A stretch of 64,000 nt of DNA from Clostridia bacterium (lineage in GTDB: Bacteria > Bacillota > Clostridia > Lachnospirales > Lachnospiraceae), in NCBI GenBank assembly GCA_910575725.1, contig CAJTFE010000021.1, positions 16,409-80,408 on the forward strand. The letters are read 5' to 3'. A program made the position numbers and the translations under genes. Under the pieces are notes generated by a model, which had not been told where the DNA came from, did not search any database, and was given only the letters and a program-made list of their open reading frames with translations. Of the stretch, positions 61,946-64,000 are shown in pieces; position 1 is the stretch's first letter; the number at the start of each line of letters is the position of its first letter.

Positions 61946-62515
61946 CTATATCTTCAAATCCAGCTTCGCACCAACCTGCTCCCTATTTTCACGGGCTTTT
62001 TCTCTTGACTTCTCAATCCGCTTTCCGGCGTTTTCCTGTGCTTCTTTGCGGAGTTTTTCGTTCAGATTATCCTTTCTTACCGAAACAGAAAAATGAGAAA
62101 GATTACTATTTTCGTCAATATAATCATGCCTGACAATTACAGTAGACCCTACTGATTTTTTATAATTATCAAGCCATTTCAAGGCAGATTCCACATCCTT
62201 CAATCTCTGTGCGTATTCCTTTGCCGCCTTTGGATCATTCTGCATCTTCTCTAGGAGCTTAGGGTTGACATCTACAACATTCACCTTGCCATCATTATTC
62301 GTGTTAAGCCCATACCCAATTTGCAGCTTCATATAGGGTACCTGCTTCTGCAAATCTTTAAGGTATTCCTCATTTCTGCTATTTTTTGCGGTTTCAGCGC
62401 TTTTTTGCGCAGCTGCTGTTTCTTTTGTTTCCTCTTTTCTTACCGCCTTCTTTTTTGATGAAGCATATGTGCTTTCATAAACACTGTTGTAATTGCTCAC
62501 TCCTGTAATCGCCAT
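61946..62515 (-). CDS. DUF6033-like protein
   Basis: About 189 residues. MAITGVSNYNSVYESTYASS is followed by a charged helix, then a domain VPYMKLQIGYGLNTNNDGKVNVVDVNPKLLEKMQNDPKAA... and a long charged C-terminal helix. The pattern fits DUF6033, common in Lachnospiraceae and of unknown function. The probable start is the ATG at 62515; the frame continues to 62554. It is 12 bases before the GNAT gene and may be cotranscribed with it. Confidence 0.7.
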   Translation of the reverse strand: MAITGVSNYNSVYESTYASSKKKAVRKEETKETAAAQKSAETAKNSRNEEYLKDLQKQVPYMKLQIGYGLNTNNDGKVNVVDVNPKLLEKMQNDPKAAKEYAQRLKDVESALKWLDNYKKSVGSTVIVRHDYIDENSNLSHFSVSVRKDNLNEKLRKEAQENAGKRIEKSREKARENREQVGAKLDLKI

Positions 62516-62540
62516 AATTTTTCCAAATCTGATAACACCA

Positions 62541-63021
62541 TTATTCCGCTTCACCCAAATTGTATATCATTGCCAGCGCAATCTTTCCGGCCATATCCCT
62601 GATTTCATTAACCCTCATATAAGGAAAAAGATATTCCCCGTCTGCGGTGGATCTCAATCTATAACTCATCCTCTCCTGTTTTTATAACTGTAACATTTGA
62701 TGCAATCGGCATATGATCCAACACTTCTTTTGGGTTGCCAAATTCAACTGTGTTCACAATCTCCATTTCACCCAAACCGTTATCATCTCCTGCCAGGTCT
62801 TCAGAATCCCTTCCCGTATCCGGTTCCTCTGCATCGAAGTCCCTTTTTTGATCCTAACCATCTGCATCGCATTCTGTTGCAGTATCATTAACGTCAGAGT
62901 TAATTGTTATTTCTTCTGTCCGGATTGGTTTGGATGGCATACAGCGGCACCCAGTCAATCCTGATAAAGCACCAGTTACAAGAACCATACAGCTTAATAT
63001 TTTAAGATTTTTATTACACAT
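62541..63021 (-). pseudogene. Lipoprotein gene with amber stop and frameshift
   Basis: Starts MCNKNLKILSCMVLVTGALS with lipobox LTGC. An in-frame TAG interrupts after CDADG, and the same frame then continues with acidic, plausible coding sequence (DQKRDFDAEEPDTGRDSEDL...VTVIKTGEDEL) to TAG at 62659-62661. A shifted frame then continues with YRLRSTADGEYLFPYMRVNE to TAA at 62541-62543. Two lesions make it non-functional. Not recognised as a family. Confidence 0.7.
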
Positions 63022-63309
63022 AGTATTTTTCCTTCTGAAAATGCCGATTTTTCTTTTTATATGTCTTTCCTGTAGAATTTAATTTTATCATTCTCAAAGC
63101 ATTGGAACAACCTGCATGCCGCAGACGGTTTTTTTAATGACGTGAAATGTCCGGGTATTTCAAAATCCACCTGAAAGAAGGTCGAATTTTTATCATACAA
63201 GCTCCAATCATGGCATACGGCGTTCAGTCGGACAGCCCAGCCATGATGTTAGTATATAAATGTTGAACAACCTATACTATCAAACGAAAGAGCAAAGGAG
63301 ATGTTCAAC

Positions 63310-63366
63310 ATGGCGAAAAATCAAAAATCTTACACTCCGGAATTTAAACAGCAGATCGTGGAGATT
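63310..63366 (+). pseudogene. IS3/IS150-type transposase OrfA, N-terminal fragment
   Basis: MAKNQKSYTPEFKQQIVEI with AAAGGAGA upstream is the typical start of an IS3-family OrfA helix-turn-helix protein. After about 19 codons it changes to unrelated sequence in the same frame (to 63513), so it is truncated and fused. TTGAACAACC at 63262-63271 may be part of the left terminal repeat. Confidence 0.6.
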
Positions 63367-63524
63367 TCCGGAGCAGACTTTGATGAAGATACGGATCTCT
63401 GGAAACTGGTCTCTGCCAAAGCAGGGTTTGCATACGAAGGCCAGTTTGCATCTGAAAAGCAGATTCCCAGCAGCTCAAAGATGCCATACGCAGGGAATTT
63501 AAAGCCAGTGTAGCGTCCCTCCCC

Positions 63525-63733
63525 CCACCGAGCGGACGAAGCAATCCGCCAAAACGCAGACCTCTCTGGCCGCTTATCACTACACCACCGCAAACTTTGA
63601 ATACGTGGATGTGGTCTCCCTAATGCAGAAAGGGCCGAACACCCACGGCAAGAGCCGGAACACCTTCCAGACTGCTGATGGGCAGGAACATGACATTTAT
63701 GAACTGATTGTGATATCCATTTTTCTCCCGTGA
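63525..63733 (+). pseudogene. Fragment of an unidentified gene
   Basis: A plus-strand frame reading TANFEYVDVVSLMQKGPNTHGKSRNTFQTADGQ (upper bound about 63733) has coding-like composition. It lacks a start and runs into a junction with the minus-strand fragment at about 63735. Origin unknown; probably from a mobile element. Confidence 0.35.
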
Positions 63734-63892
63734 AAAGGTTTTGCTCCATGAACACGCAAAAGAATCTCCGCAAAAGGAAACAAGTGCCGTAATGTCCCCT
63801 GGCATTTTAAAGCAGGATTCTTTTAATGGCTCTTTCCATAATTGCAGTTCACGTTCTCTCAATATCTCCAAATACTTTTTTGCCGTTGTCAT
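63620..63892 (-). pseudogene. 5' fragment of an unidentified gene
   Basis: A good start (AAGGAGG, ATG at 63892) gives MTTAKKYLEILRERELQLWK and then PGDITALVSFCGDSFACSWSKTF. Beyond about 63735 the frame overlaps the antisense of the neighbouring plus-strand fragment and ends at 63620, so the gene is probably cut there. Function not recognised. Confidence 0.45.
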
Positions 63893-63916
63893 AAAAGCCT
63901 CCTTTTCCAAACATTT

Positions 63917-64000
63917 TTATTTTCTCCGCCAGACACCAAACAGGCTTTTCTTGTAATGCTTCAGCGCCTCCATTGCCGGCTCGTAATTTCCCGCCGCTTT
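63917..64000 (-). CDS. C-terminal end of a gene continuing past the window
   Basis: 27 codons ending NYEPAMEALKHYKKSLFGVW and RRK, then TAA at 63917-63919. It is 24 bases upstream of the truncated gene at 63892, so the two were probably in one operon. Too short to identify. Confidence 0.45.
   Translation of the reverse strand, partial: KAAGNYEPAMEALKHYKKSLFGVWRRK

Noticed and set aside
62659..63021. TAG recoding (pyrrolysine or read-through) in the lipoprotein gene
   Set aside because: A second lesion (frameshift) follows and no recoding element is seen, so a pseudogene is simpler.
1..64000. tRNA, rRNA, tmRNA or RNase P genes
   Set aside because: No cloverleaf, rRNA-like or other standard RNA signature was seen on either strand by eye; a covariance search would be needed to exclude them formally.

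Overview
The window looks like a chromosomal segment from a Gram-positive anaerobe of the Clostridia, most likely Lachnospiraceae. This is inferred from gene content and order: a clostridial two-cluster ferredoxin, DUF951, DUF402, MecA, a DnaD/DnaI-type primosome, a class B sortase, AGGAGG ribosome sites and mid-range GC. No rRNA, tRNA, CRISPR array, complete phage or complete insertion sequence was seen. The left edge cuts glgC just after its start; the right edge cuts a minus-strand gene near its end.

1-5.5 kb: glgC (minus, partial) diverges from murC, followed by a DnaD-domain protein, a DnaC/DnaI-like helicase loader and prs. Five perfect DnaA boxes flank murC, four of them in two head-to-tail pairs directly after it. 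5.5-9.5 kb: an AC-rich tract, a MITE-like inverted repeat, a two-component system, and a PTS_EIIC_2 membrane protein next to a NiaR-type repressor. 9.5-12.5 kb: a GT-C membrane glycosyltransferase, a coiled-coil protein and a class II aldolase.

12.7-19.7 kb: a sugar catabolic locus. A ribose-type ABC transporter, a PfkB kinase and a D-tagatose/D-psicose 3-epimerase-family enzyme are read leftwards, facing a LacI-type regulator. Candidate operators lie in the shared intergenic region. 19.7-25 kb: L-fucose isomerase with a divergent AraC regulator, a DUF402 protein, and rpiB-upp-dCMP deaminase. 25-33 kb: CwlD-like amidase, GH18 protein, a roughly 270-bp structured element that may be an ncRNA, mecA, DUF1858 protein, ferredoxin, SGNH hydrolase and a second GT-C protein.

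33-43 kb: conserved housekeeping genes that usually sit near oriC in Firmicutes (dnaB, rplI, gdpP, rpsR, ssb, rpsF, DUF951). A PTS locus (EIIC, EIIB, SIS protein, divergent GntR) separates gdpP from rpsR. 43-47.8 kb: sirtuin, sortase B, Sfp-type transferase, small proteins, and an SPFH/Arc-like pair.

47.8-55.2 kb: a GHKL/LytTR two-component system, then an FtsX permease/ATPase pair with its own OmpR-type two-component system; the two transcription units share promoter-proximal repeats. 55.2-64 kb is a decaying accessory zone. It has a metal-efflux module (P-type ATPase, HMA chaperone, ArsR, AraC) surrounded by gene remnants: a fused ABC ATPase/permease, CooC+DUF3786, TetR, a lipoprotein with a stop and a frameshift, and an IS3-type orfA start. 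A 77-bp hairpin-bearing repeat here also occurs upstream of the helicase-loader gene at 3.1 kb.
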